A DNA stretch of 64,000 nt from Thermothelomyces thermophilus ATCC 42464 (Eukaryota > Ascomycota > Sordariomycetes > Sordariales > Chaetomiaceae). The DNA lies in assembly GCF_000226095.1 (NCBI RefSeq), contig NC_016475.1:3534001-3598000 (forward strand). The letters are read 5' to 3'. How positions within the stretch are numbered: the stretch's first letter is position 1; every line of letters starts with the position of its first letter. The notes beneath the pieces were generated by a model that saw nothing but the letters and a program-made list of their open reading frames with translations, did no database searches and was not told where the DNA came from. This document shows positions 12,729 to 23,745 of the stretch, one piece after another. A program made the position numbers and the translations under genes.

Positions 12729-15700
12729 ATGGACGGGAGATCCTACTCCCAAGGGAGCAGTCCCCATGGCGTGATCGCTCCTCCTTTGTCCGAGAGGCCT
12801 GGGCGCACGTCCGTACTTCCTCCGCTCTCCGAAGTGCCATCGCCACGCGACACAGAGAGACCCTCGGCCAGTACTCTGCGGGGTGCCTTGCGACAAACAG
12901 TGAGGGCGGTAACTCCCGAGCCGGCCGAGGCCTCCCTCGATGGGCTGGACGGTGCTGCAGGCGACCCATCACGGGTTCCCCGCGGTTTCGGCTCCATGTC
13001 GCCGCAAACGTCGCCAAGGACCATACCCGCAAACAACGCCAACGCCAATGCCAACTTGCCGAGTAGGCGACAGGGAGTCGTGTTCCAGGACTCGTTTTCC
13101 AGCGCCATCGAGGGTACCTCAGCGAGCCCACCTCTCCGATCGGCCTCGATCCGGCCGAGAACGCACACGATGGACGGCGCATTTCGCCAACAGCTTGCCC
13201 CGGCCCTTGAGACGCGCAATCGGATGGGCTCATTTTCATCAGCAACTTCTCTCACCGTGACCGACGACCTGAAGATCCCGTCGTTCCAGTCTCCCATCGA
13301 CTCGTATAGGCATGTCGATCCCCAGCAGCATTCGGCGCTGCCTTCCTCCAAAGACAAGAAGGCCTCCGGAGCCAGGAGCCGCCTGACGAAGCGGCCGACG
13401 TCGCGTCCAAGCTCGCCTCTCTCGTCTCTCCCACCATCTGTTGACTCCCTTCCTCTCCCGATCCCGACGACGGATGCCAACAAGGTCCTGCTTCTCATGA
13501 AGAACCTCTGCGGCCGCATGCGGGGTGAGGTCGAGTATCAGAAGGAAGCCGGCGGCCCCTGGGTGAGCGGCATGTGCTACATCGAAGAGGAGAGAGGCAG
13601 TTTGATGTTTGACTCGGGCGACAGCGGCTCCTTCCATATCGCTCTCATTCCCGATCTTCGAGGCTGTCGCGTGGTTCCGGTGGAGCGTCCCGACAGGGAT
13701 GCTCACTGCCTCGAAGTCGCCAATACTCAGCTTGGCATCACGCTCTTCCTACGGCCGGTGGTGGCTGAGGAGCTGGAACCATGGCTGGCTGCATTGCTTT
13801 GCTGGCAGCAGCTACGGCCTGCTGCTGCGGCGAAACCTCAGACCGCTCGTTCCGGCAATGTTGCCGGCCCGGCCTCCAGGACAGAGATGAAATGCCGCGT
13901 TTCGTCGCCCGGCCTTCGAGAACCGGCCGTCATCAAAGTCGGCAAGGTCATGCTCTGGGACAAGGGTGCGGCCGTATCGCCCCGCGCTATCGTCAGGCGG
14001 CCATCCACCCGCGATCTACGATCTTCCCAGACATGTTGGAGGAGAGTGTCGTGTATCCTGCACGACAATGGCGAGCTCAAGATCATGACGGAAAACGACG
14101 TGGCTGTTTTGTCTGTGATTGAGCTCTCGCAGCTCGCAAGGTCTGCCATCCAGCAGCTCGACAGGTCCGTCTTGGACGAGGATTACTGCCTGGCCATCTT
14201 TCCCAGCTACTCATCGACATCGACCCAGCTCTCCATCTTCAGGCCTGTATACATCGCCCTGGAGAGCAGGGTGTTGTTCGAGGTCTGGTTTGTGTTGTTG
14301 CGCGCCTTCACGACTCCGGATCTTTATACCTTGGACATCGAAAAAGGAGGGAGAGTTTCAGAATTGACCGATCCCCAGCAAGAACCGACAGGAGAGGTAT
14401 TCCGGGTGGAGAAGACAATCTTCCTCAGAGTCACCGAAGCCAGGTTACGGGGCATGACTTGGACTGCGGAAGGAGGTCACGGAGATCGTCAAGGAAGAGG
14501 GTCACACTCTGACCAGCTGGTTGGCAACTATCTGGCCGAAGTGATTCTTGATGGAGAAGTCCGCGCAAGAACTTCGACCAAGATGGACACCAAATACCCG
14601 TTCTGGCGCGAGGACTGTGTGTTTACGGACCTACCAGTCTCTCCACCCGACCTTTCGGTTCTCCTAAAGCGGGTAGAGGACAATACCGAGAGCTTCGCCC
14701 ATCAAATCCAAGCAACTCTGGGTCTAGCGAGGACGGCTAACATGACAGAAGTCCTCTGCGGCTCTGTCGATATACCCCTCCATCAACTCGACAATGGGAA
14801 GGATCACGAACAATGGCTCCAAATCTGCGACGATAAGCAGCAACCCATCGGTTCCATGCTTGTCAAGGTTCACCACGAAGAACTCGTGGTCCTTCTCCAG
14901 CAAAACTATCAGCCGCTCTCAGATCTCCTTCACCGTTTCAGCCCCGGCCTCATAGCCCAGATCACCGAGGCGCTCCCTGGCAGTTTGCGTCGGGTCGCAG
15001 AGATTTTTGTCAACATCTTCCAGGCCTCAGGGAAGGCCAATGAATGGTTCATGAACATGGTTGAGGAAGAAATTGATGGGATCGGAGCCAAAACACCAAT
15101 GAAGAAGGGACGGTTCAGCGGGCGCCTCAAGTCCGACGACTCGATCGAGTCAAATGTTGACAGAGAACAGGTTGTGCGCGACCTGAGCAGGTCACTCCAG
15201 GGCGAGGCCAATCTGCTCTTCAGGGGCAATTCGCTGCTGACGCAAGCCTTGGAGTTCCACATGCGCCGCCTCGGAAGGGAGTACTTGAGCGAGACGCTTG
15301 CGGACAGGATCCTCGAGATCAACGAGAGCGACTGTAGTTGCGAAGTGGACCCGAGCAAGCTGCAGCACGGCGAGGACATTCAGCAGCATTGGGATCAACT
15401 GATTCAGTTCACCACTGATATCTGGAACAGCATCGTCACGTCCGCTAGCCGTCTGCCTCCCGAGTTGAGGCATATTCTCAAGTACATTCGGGCTGTTGCC
15501 GAGGATCGTTACGGCGACTTCCTTCGCACCGTCACGTACACGTCTGTCTCGGGATTCCTCTTCCTCCGCTTTCTCTGCCCGGCTATCCTGAACCCGAAGC
15601 TGTTTGGGCTGTTGCGTGACCACCCTCGGCCCCGCGCCCAGAGGACCCTCACCCTCATCGCCAAGTCCCTGCAAGCACTCGCCAATCTGACAACCATCGG

Positions 15701-16649
15701 CAAAAAGGAGACGTGGATGCAGCCTATGAATCGGTTCCTCACGGCGCAGAGACAATCCTTCAAGGACTTCCTTGACGATGTGTGCGCCATTCCGGCAGAG
15801 CGTACCGCAGCCCCGCCGCCGGCATCCTACTCCACACCCACCACCATCATGGGCCGTCTGTCGCCGATGGCGCGCGAGGGGTTCCCCTCGCTTCCTTACC
15901 TCATCGATCAGGGGCGCTGCTTCGCCGCGCTCGTAAAACTCTGGGCGGACGCCCACCCAGTTTCGGCCAGCGAATCCCAAATCTACGAAGGCGACCTGCT
16001 TACCTTTCACAACCTCTGCATCGACCTCCACCAGCGTGCAATGGACTGCCTTGCCGGTATCGAGGCGCTTCGGTCTGCAGACACGGCCAGCCAACCGGCA
16101 GAGGACCAGGCGGCGCTGTCCGATGTGATGGATCGCATCAGCATCGGCGATATGCTCAATCTGTCCTCCTACGGCCCCGATAGCACGGCAGTCTGGGCCG
16201 AGAGCGAAGCCCGCGCCCCCGGGTCATCGGGCAGCGAGATGGACGCGTCCGGCGCGAGCCCTCCATTTGGGACGATCAGCATCAGCAGGGACACCCGACA
16301 CGGCAGCTTCAGCCGCGACTTGAGTTCGAATTCTCTGCGCCAGATGCTGCGGAGTAGCGAGGCGTGCCCCAATCCGGGGATCAACCTGGGTAGCGATGGC
16401 GGGAACGGCGGTGGGACTGTGCGTAGTTTGCGCAACGGAATCCACCCGCGGAAGTTTTTCAGCGGCTTCATTCGCAAGACCCGGACGACGTTGCCCGACT
16501 TGCCAGTGCCACCAGAACCACCGGCGTGTGCAAATCTACGGGAAGGCGAAGGTGACCGAGATGGGGACGCTGATACCGCCAAAGACGGCAGGGGCTGGGA
16601 GAGGACCAAGGAGAGAGAAGAGAGGGAAAAGGAGGGGGAACTTGAATAA
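12729..16649 (+). CDS. Ras-family GTPase-activating protein, Bud2-like
   Basis: One continuous reading frame gives 1,306 residues from the ATG at 12729, chosen for its GCCATGG context. The frame is open upstream and another ATG at 12687 would add 14 residues. A Ser/Pro-rich N-terminus (~1-240) is followed by a likely PH-like region (~255-370), a C2-like segment around the KMDTKYPFWREDCVF block (~615-640) and the RasGAP domain. The GAP domain has the arginine-finger loop LFRGNSLLTQ (R832) and the FLRFLCPAILNP signature (~945-958). PH-C2-GAP order and size fit fungal Bud2/Cla2 proteins, which stimulate GTP hydrolysis by Rsr1/Rap-type GTPases in polarity control; IRA-type GAPs are much longer. 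The C-terminus is charged and repetitive. Domain call is firm; Bud2 orthology is inferred. Confidence 0.88.
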   Translation: MDGRSYSQGSSPHGVIAPPLSERPGRTSVLPPLSEVPSPRDTERPSASTLRGALRQTVRAVTPEPAEASLDGLDGAAGDPSRVPRGFGSMSPQTSPRTIPANNANANANLPSRRQGVVFQDSFSSAIEGTSASPPLRSASIRPRTHTMDGAFRQQLAPALETRNRMGSFSSATSLTVTDDLKIPSFQSPIDSYRHVDPQQHSALPSSKDKKASGARSRLTKRPTSRPSSPLSSLPPSVDSLPLPIPTTDANKVLLLMKNLCGRMRGEVEYQKEAGGPWVSGMCYIEEERGSLMFDSGDSGSFHIALIPDLRGCRVVPVERPDRDAHCLEVANTQLGITLFLRPVVAEELEPWLAALLCWQQLRPAAAAKPQTARSGNVAGPASRTEMKCRVSSPGLREPAVIKVGKVMLWDKGAAVSPRAIVRRPSTRDLRSSQTCWRRVSCILHDNGELKIMTENDVAVLSVIELSQLARSAIQQLDRSVLDEDYCLAIFPSYSSTSTQLSIFRPVYIALESRVLFEVWFVLLRAFTTPDLYTLDIEKGGRVSELTDPQQEPTGEVFRVEKTIFLRVTEARLRGMTWTAEGGHGDRQGRGSHSDQLVGNYLAEVILDGEVRARTSTKMDTKYPFWREDCVFTDLPVSPPDLSVLLKRVEDNTESFAHQIQATLGLARTANMTEVLCGSVDIPLHQLDNGKDHEQWLQICDDKQQPIGSMLVKVHHEELVVLLQQNYQPLSDLLHRFSPGLIAQITEALPGSLRRVAEIFVNIFQASGKANEWFMNMVEEEIDGIGAKTPMKKGRFSGRLKSDDSIESNVDREQVVRDLSRSLQGEANLLFRGNSLLTQALEFHMRRLGREYLSETLADRILEINESDCSCEVDPSKLQHGEDIQQHWDQLIQFTTDIWNSIVTSASRLPPELRHILKYIRAVAEDRYGDFLRTVTYTSVSGFLFLRFLCPAILNPKLFGLLRDHPRPRAQRTLTLIAKSLQALANLTTIGKKETWMQPMNRFLTAQRQSFKDFLDDVCAIPAERTAAPPPASYSTPTTIMGRLSPMAREGFPSLPYLIDQGRCFAALVKLWADAHPVSASESQIYEGDLLTFHNLCIDLHQRAMDCLAGIEALRSADTASQPAEDQAALSDVMDRISIGDMLNLSSYGPDSTAVWAESEARAPGSSGSEMDASGASPPFGTISISRDTRHGSFSRDLSSNSLRQMLRSSEACPNPGINLGSDGGNGGGTVRSLRNGIHPRKFFSGFIRKTRTTLPDLPVPPEPPACANLREGEGDRDGDADTAKDGRGWERTKEREEREKEGELE

Positions 16650-17096
16650 GACTCCGCTGGTCTTCCAGAACCAAGGCACGCAGGCAGGGTTCTGCGTGAT
16701 TCCATGTATGTGCAACGGCGGGGCTATCGTTTGCGAATTGTGGTGTGTTATCGGTACCGACTCATCAGGAGCCTGCGGGTCCGGAGTTTCACGGTTGATG
16801 AGAGCAAGCCAGCTCTGTGTCCGTTGATTTGTATTGGGTAGCATATATTGTGAAAGGGGGAGGGGTGGGAAGGGGCTATATCCGTTGAGTGGACTTAACC
16901 ATTGACTGAACAATCCCCGTAGTGACTGTTTATGGGATATCACTTATCATTAGTCTTCGGTCTTGATCATGCTAAACTGTGATCTTGAGTCCCTTCCACA
17001 CAGTTGCGGGAGGCTCTAGACTGTGGTGCACGACTCTCACGCGCCCTTGCGGACATAAACACGGCTATCTCACCGCCGAGGTGTTTCCTCACCCCA
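16650..17096. other. Convergent 3' spacer between RasGAP and Cyp40
   Basis: The two genes converge here, so the 447 nt should hold both 3' UTRs. No RNA gene or repeat is seen. Confidence 0.5.
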
Positions 17097-18296
17097 TCAG
17101 CTGAAGAACTTCTTATAGGCGGCCTTCTCTTTGGCGAGCCTAGCCGCGGCCGCCTTCTTTACTGCGGCCAATTCGGTGACGATGGCCGCGTCCTCCGGCG
17201 CAAGCTTCTTCGCCTGTTCAAGACTCTCAAGCGCGCCATCCTCATCCTTCAAACGCACCAGTGCAAAGCCGCGACGGTAGAGAGCCTTGGCCTTGTCCTT
17301 GTCAGAGATGCCGGCGACTTCAAGAGCGTTATCAGCCGCACGAACAGTCTCGTCCCACGCGCCGAGCTTCAGGTTCATCAACGCCGCGTTGCTATTTAGG
17401 CTGATGCGTAGCGCGTCCATTTGCTCCTTAGTGCCTTCCGGCTCATTGTCAAGGTCGGGGTCCTCATTCAGGTACCGTAGACCTTTCTGATATTTTTCGA
17501 GTGCAACGTTAAGGTCGCCGGCCTTGAACGCCTTATTGCCGAATTCCTTGCAATCGGCCGCAATCTTCAAAATCGTTGGGGCAGAAAGCGTTTCGTCTCC
17601 TGTCACCTGGTCTTCAGGATAGTCTTCGTATTCGTCACCATAGGCGTCCGGGGCCTTGGTGTCGGCGGAAATGGCTTCGGACGGCGAGAGCTCACCGCAG
17701 TCGGCAATGACAGCATCCTGAATGGGTTTGTCGCTCTGGGTCCTAAGGTTCTCGATCCGACGAACGACGGACTTCCCGCTGAGGACTTCGCCAAATACAA
17801 CGTGCTTGCCGTCCAGATGGGGGGTGGCAACAGTGGTGATGAAGAACTGGGAGCCATTGGTTCCTGCAAGAAAGCACAGAGTATGGTCAGCAAGCCGAAC
17901 CTCCCTCGTTCAAACATCCGCAGCGTGGTTCTACTCACCAGGACCTGCGTTGGCCATGGAAAGAAGGAAGGGACGGTCGTGCTTCAGCTCAAAGTTCTCG
18001 TCGGCGAACTTGGCCCCGTAAATTGACTCGCCGCCAGTGCCATTGCCAGCAGTGAAGTCGCCGCCCTGAATCATGAACTGCTTGATAACCCGGTGGAAGA
18101 TCGAGCCCTTGTAGTGCAAGGGCTTGCCGGCCTTGCCTACGCCCTTCTCACCGGTGCACAAAGCACGGAAGTTCTCAGCCGTCTTAGGCACAATGTCATT
18201 GTACAGTTCGAATGTGATGCGCCCGGCCGGCTGGCCGCCAATCGTGATATCGAAGAACACGCGGCTTCGAGCCGCCTTGGTCTCGTCGGCACTCAT
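17097..18296 (-). CDS. CPR6: Cyclophilin-40 type peptidyl-prolyl isomerase with TPR domain
   Basis: Exons complement(17939..18296) and complement(17097..17863) with a 75-nt intron (GTGAGT...TGCAG) yield 374 residues, the usual length of fungal Cyp40. Splicing rebuilds the [13 protein letters not shown] active-site strand across the junction. The PPIase domain (~8-175) keeps FHRVI with the catalytic Arg at residue 69, and FMIQGGDF. An acidic Asp/Glu/Tyr linker precedes three TPR repeats (~215-350), including [12 protein letters not shown]. Cyp40 is a cytosolic Hsp90 co-chaperone; the TPR domain binds the MEEVD tail of Hsp90 and the cyclophilin domain isomerises prolyl bonds. The C-terminal helix is Lys/Ala-rich. 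No departure from the family is seen. Confidence 0.95.
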
Positions 18297-19052
18297 GATG
18301 GAAGGGTTGGCCTAAGGAGTGTCTTCGTCCATGATGCAATTGCAAACGTTAACGCCGAGATCAAGACTCAATGGCCGATACAGATGGCACCGGGGCGAAG
18401 GGAAAGTAATTCCGCGAAGCGTTACAAGTTGTACTTACCAAAGGTACCTTGTAGGCGTTTTTGACGAGCGACTTGCTTCCTCTCCTTGTTCGCTTATCGT
18501 ATTGGACTGCGGCCTCTGCAGGTTGATGGTAACTTGTTACTGGTTTCTCAACAGCTGAAATCGACGGCGCAGAAAGTTAATGAGTTGATTAATAGAGCAG
18601 AGACCGCGGTCTATTTACTGGCCGCAGCTGCAAACCCCAGACATGCAAGCTTGAGGGAGGGACGTTTCGTGAACCTTCGATATGGTGGGGCTGTGTACTT
18701 GCATGAGGGGCATTCCGGGGGTCGAATTGAGGTTACCATTCAGCGACTGCGGGATCTAGCCGGTTATGGAAAGCGGTGAGAAACCGGTCCAGAGAAGCCG
18801 GTCCTTCTACGGAGTAGCCTTTTCAAGAAACACACAACCATCTCATGGGCGCAGTTTGCCGTTTCGCGCAGCCTCCTTTGTCTGGGATGAGCCTGAATCA
18901 GCGATGCTTGCAAAGTAGGGATCACAATGCCTCGTTCCGCAGCATCGTAATACCTTCTGAACGTGACTATGGGTCGATTTTCATTCCGTTTTTCTTCAGA
19001 AACGTCGGATAGAGGCGCCTTGTTTCGATCTTGCCACGGTCCGCCGTCCACC
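18297..19052. other. Intergenic, Cyp40 promoter and DTD 3' flank
   Basis: This stretch holds the Cyp40 promoter and the 3' end of the deacylase gene. One TACGGAGTA copy lies at 18808-18816. A 97-codon frame on the plus strand (18486-18779) has no recognisable domain and is probably fortuitous. Confidence 0.4.
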
Positions 19053-19797
19053 TCAAGGCTCGCGAACCTTTGGGGGCTTTTCCTCTTTACTAGTACCCTG
19101 CGGCGCCTGCTTCGGAGATACCGAAATTTCCAATGTTACCTAATCAATCATCAGCAATTTGTTTTAACCCAAAATACTTGAGATGAGGCGAGCCTCACCG
19201 GTCCATCGTTGACCAACGAAACCTGCATCATGGCCTGAAACACGCCATCCTTGACCTTTTCTGCCACGTATCCCTCTTGTACTTTGCTGTAGAAGTACTC
19301 ATATAGCTTCTTGGCGTCGTCTCCGCCCATCGCGCCGTGGAAGTCTGGCTTGTTACCCTTCTTGGTCGAGGCCAAAAGCGTAAATTGAGAGACTATCAAC
19401 AGCAGTTAGAGACAACCCACGCAGTTATGACCATTATTGGCACTCACCGCATAGAACTTCTCCGCCAATATCTTGAACACTCCTTTTCCACTAGCGTCGA
19501 GTTGTTAGAGCGACCGCTGGATACCATAACAGCGAAACTTGGGAGGAACCTTACACGCCCCCCTGAGTCATCATCCCAAAGCTTCAACTTCAGGACCTTG
19601 GCGGCTAAGGATTCTGCCTCCCTTTCCGTATCACCAGGTGCCATAGCTGCAAACACAAGCACACCTTTGCCAATTTTAGACACGATCTTCTCGTCAACAG
19701 CGACGGAAGCTGATAGGACGCGCTGAAGTATGGCTAAGAAAAATTGTCAGGAACACCGCAAAGCATAAAATAAGGTGTCGAAACTCGCACCTTTCAT
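19053..19797 (-). CDS. DTD1: D-aminoacyl-tRNA deacylase (DTD1 family)
   Basis: Five exons on the minus strand: 19791..19797, 19555..19733, 19448..19490, 19199..19392 and 19053..19139. They join without frame conflict into 169 residues. Introns are 54-64 nt with consensus ends. The first exon is only 7 nt (ATGAAAG) and splices to give MKAILQRVLSASVAVD, the family N-terminus. The family motifs VSQFTLLASTKKGNKPDFH and AMMQVSLVNDGPVT are present, the second completed across the last intron. The enzyme hydrolyses D-aminoacyl-tRNAs (and glycyl-tRNA-Ala) in the cytosol, protecting translation from D-amino acids. The C-terminus has a short Lys/Pro-rich extension beyond the fold. Without the microexon and the 43-nt third exon this gene reads as two disconnected fragments. 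Confidence 0.93.
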
Positions 19798-20747
19798 CTT
19801 CTATTTTCCCCAATGCTCTTTCTATCCTGACAAGGCGGGCTCACGGCAGAAGGGTGAGAGATGGATGTCTGCAAAAGGCAACAACCCGCGGCTGGATGCA
19901 ACAGAATTGTCACCGGTTCTCCACGAAATAATGCCCAAAGAAATGCATAGGAGATGCTAGTAGTCGTGGAAGGACTTCAAAATGACTATGCCGAGTTTGA
20001 GAAAGTGAAGCGAATAGTTATCTTGAAATGGCTCCTTGAACACTACTTAATCTCTGGTATTTACGGCACACATCCAAAAAAGCGGGGTCTAAGGAGAATT
20101 CCTACGAAATACCATAGGCACACACAGGTACCAAGCTGTTTCCGTTTCCGATCAAGGAAAGGGCCAGAAGTAGAAAGAAACATGTCAGTTAAGACCTGGA
20201 GGAGCACCTGGTGATGGTAGAAAGAAGGAAAAGTTGATATGGGCGTGATGAAACATAGATGGACATCGCACACAGTGGTACTTTCCACAGTCTTTCCTAA
20301 CTGTGCCGCTAAGGGGCTAGTGTATTGTCCGCGCCAAACGGCGGTCGCCAGCCGCCAGCCGCTGCGCCAGCCGCGCCAGAGCTGGAAACCGACCTAACCG
20401 CCTTCGTTGAATTATGACCTGCATATACTCTATTTCAGCAACTGGCACAACCGGACGCCAAACCGCAAACAAGGCCAACAAACCGCTACGTATTCGCTTC
20501 CAATAGTGGCCTGTCTGCCCTAATACTACCAGGTGCCGTGATCCCTTTGTGAGGTGGTGTATCCCATGTTCTGCAATTTGACCGGATTCGGGATTAACTT
20601 GAACCCTGTTCCTGCAGGCCCCTCTGCCTCTGCGCGATTGCAGAACCAGCCGCCGGGCCATTCAACCGCGCCGACAAGCGACCGCGATCAGACGATTTTG
20701 CCGTCCTTAAGCTTTGCGTTCCTGCTCCACGGAGCCTCACCGACGAG
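19798..20747. promoter_or_regulatory. Divergent promoter region between DTD1 and NOT3/NOT5
   Basis: About 950 nt separates the two divergent start codons, and no coding evidence is seen. Its left half is noticeably more A/T-rich than the rest of the window. It should hold both promoters, but I see no motif I can assign. Confidence 0.4.
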
Positions 20748-22804
20748 ATGGCTGCGCGAAAACTGCAACAAGAAGTCGACAAGTGCTTCAAGAAGGTGGC
20801 CGAGGGTGTCGCCGAATTCGAAGCCATCTACGAAAAGATTGAACAGTCGTCAAACCAGGCGCAAAAGGAGAAGCTAGAAGACCAACTCAAGCGCGAGATT
20901 AAGAAGTTGCAGAGGCTCCGCGACCAGATCAAAACATGGGCCGCGAGCAATGACATCAAGGACAAGGCCCCGCTCCTGGAGCAGCGCCGGCTGATCGAGA
21001 CGGTTTGTATTCCAACTGGCACCGTCTTCGCATGTCCAGCAGACTTACCCCTCTCTATAGCAAATGGAAAAGTTCAAAGCTGTTGAGAAAGCCATGAAGA
21101 CCAAGGCTTACTCAAAGGAAGGACTATCTGCCGCCGCCAAGCTGGATCCTAAGGAGCAGGCCAAACTGGACGCGGGCGAGTTCCTCGGCAGCATGGTCGA
21201 TGAGCTGGAGCAACAGATCGAGACTCTTGAGGCCGAGAGCGAATCAATACAGGCAACCATGAAGAAGGGGAAAGGCCACGCGGCGAAGGCGGAGCGCATC
21301 GCCGAAATCGAGCGCATCATCGAACGGCACAAGTGGCACCAGGGGAAACTCGAGTTGATCCGGCGCTCGCTTGAAAACGGGGGAGTTGACGCCGAGCAGG
21401 TTCAGGATCTTGGGGAGAATATCAAGTACTACGTGTCGGACGGCATGAACGAGGACTTCATGGAGGACGAAACCATGTACGACGACCTGAACCTGCAAGA
21501 CGAGGAGGACCAGTACGGGATGAACCTGGACAACGACAAGGTATCCTCACAAGATACCCAGTCGATACAAGAAGACGCAAACCAGGAGGCCGAGACGAAG
21601 CCCAGCGGCCCGTCAGGAAAACAACGGAGCGCGGTTGATGCAGTGGCAGCGTCGGCTGTGCGGCGGCCATCGACGCAGCTCAAGTCGCCCCTCCCTACCC
21701 TTGCGACCGTGCACAGTACTCCGCTACCGACCCTCAATACTGGCTCTTCGGCCACTGCGGGCATGAAGCCGGCCACGGCGCCGACGAGGCCCGCAGGTGA
21801 GGGCTTGAAGTATGCCAGCGCTGCAGCGGCAGCTGCCAACAACGTCGGCATTGCCCCGTTACCACCACCGCCCCCAGCACCATCCAGTGTCAGCGGGGCC
21901 TCAATACCGGCACAAGTAAGGACAAGTGCGGCAAACTCTCCCAGCGTCCCGTCCATACAGCCGGCCTCACAGGAGAAGGCGTCCAACGCGAACGTGGCGC
22001 CGTCAAGCGGGGCGACAGCGGCAAACCAGTCGCACAAGACGCCGGCGAAAGGAAAGGCGGTGGCGCAGGCAAGCCCCGCCGATACTGCCGACGGGGCAAA
22101 AGGTACCAACGATACCTTGTAGCGTTCTGTCCAGTAGATGTGCTAATGTGATGTTGTACAGGGGCGCAAGCAAACGGCGCGGCCAATGGCATTCGACCAA
22201 TCGAGGAGACCGAAGAGGAAGAAGAGTCGATCTACCACCTCCCTGCCTCATTGCAAGATCTTGTCGAGTCATTCGAAGTCACGAAGAAGCGACCTGCGCC
22301 GATCAACGCGCCCGCAACCCAGAGGATGCAGGCTGCCTCCGAGGCGAACAAGCCTGGTATTTTGGACTCCGAGCCACCACGAAACTATCAGCCGGATGTG
22401 AAGTTTCATTCTCACACGCGCTATCCGCAAGAACCGCTGTCTATCTTTGACGATCCTCGGCTGTATAGCAGGATCGACCCGGACACGCTCTTCTACGTAT
22501 TCTACTACAAGCAGGGCACTTACCAGCAGTACCTCGCCGCTCGGGCGTTGAAAGATCAGAGCTGGAGGTTCCACAAGCAGTACCAAACGTGGTTCCAGAG
22601 ACACGAGGAGCCCAAATCGATAACAGAGGAGTTTGAGCAGGGGACATATCGCTTCTTCGACTATGAGAGCACATGGTACGACCAGATCTTTGGGGAAAAA
22701 ATGTTCCGCACATGTGATCATTCGATGGCTAACCTTGAAGCAGGATGAATCGGAGGAAAGCTGACTTTAAGTTCGCGTATAAATTCCTCGAGGATGAGGT
22801 TTAG
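20748..22804 (+). CDS. NOT5: CCR4-NOT complex subunit NOT3/NOT5
   Basis: Four exons, 20748..21002, 21061..22102, 22162..22675 and 22744..22804, give 623 residues; introns are 58, 59 and 68 nt. The N-terminus begins [20 protein letters not shown], the conserved start of the Not3/5 coiled coil (~1-235). A low-complexity Ala/Pro/Ser/Gln linker follows (~245-400). The C-terminal NOT box (~440-623) includes the [19 protein letters not shown] block and, across the last intron, [24 protein letters not shown]3/5 scaffolds the deadenylase complex and, in yeast, senses ribosomes with an empty E site. The final 61-nt exon supplies the conserved C-terminus and is easily missed, since the unspliced frame continues a further ~20 codons. 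Confidence 0.95.
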
Positions 22805-22933
22805 ATGACCCGCTTGGTGTTGAGACAATCCACGCCAAAGCAATCAATGGGTGGATTTGGTTGACGGCACACTAGGGATGGTAGGTAACAATAGGGTGTG
22901 CTTTGGTGCTCTGTATGGGTAACGGTTTCCTTT

Positions 22934-22970
22934 GTCTCTCTCTCTCTCACAACACACACACACTCTCTCT
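22934..22970. repeat. CT/AC compound microsatellite
   Basis: A run of CT dinucleotides passes into an AC run and then back to CT, just downstream of the NOT3/NOT5 stop. Confidence 0.85.
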
Positions 22971-23723
22971 GGGGCGGGGAACACGAATGAGTTGAAGTTG
23001 TGCGCGGCCGCGCCACCAGCTCTAGCCTCGGATGAATAGCAAGTCGACATGTCTACTTGCAAGGCTTTCATTTCCACTGAGAATGGACGCATATGAAGGT
23101 GTGAGATGACGCGGTCTCTGCAACCGACATACCAGCCACTTGCTACGGTATGCCGGGCAAAACTACGAGAAAATGAAACCTGAAGGGATGTGGCCATCAG
23201 GGCGCTAATCCAATCCCCGACTTTGTCCATCTGAACTTGCCTTGAGGTCTATGTCCATACAGTATCGACTCGAACTGGGAGACGCGATGGTTGGGGATCC
23301 AACTGAGACCGGTTAGCTCCCGGAACGTCACTCGGTAACCCGCTCTCTGCACTGCGGGATTGAGCCCCTGAGTCTGCCTAGCGGACCCGAGCAGGCACGA
23401 GAAAAAGGAGTATAGCGACTGTGCCGGGCACCGGCAACCCATCACGGTACCTCGGTGCCAAATCCGGAAAGCTGGGCCTTCCGTGGTGATCCAGCTCGGC
23501 GGCAGCCGGCCTCAATCCGATGGAACAGCAACGGAAGTCCTGTTTTTCCAAGTTCAAGGTTCCAAGTTCCACCATTCTCTCCTGTAAAGGCCGAGTCCCT
23601 TTTGCTGTGCACAGGAATGGTGGACTGCACGGATTACACGGAAGTTGTCTCTCGGCTGCAGGGCGTTTCTCGGGCGCGGCCCATCTGCCCAAATGGGATG
23701 GTATGTTGTAAGTAGTACCTTGC

Positions 23724-23745
23724 GTAGGTACAGTACAGTACCTAC
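23724..23745. repeat. Perfect 8-bp inverted repeat, 6-nt spacer
   Basis: The arms GTAGGTAC and GTACCTAC are exact reverse complements separated by AGTACA. It could be a dimeric factor site or a hairpin. No gene starts nearby. Confidence 0.6.

Noticed and set aside
15192-16094. 300-codon minus-strand frame inside the RasGAP gene
   Set aside because: It lies opposite the conserved GAP domain and its product is Arg/Val/Gly-rich with no recognisable motif; it is a shadow of the plus-strand gene.
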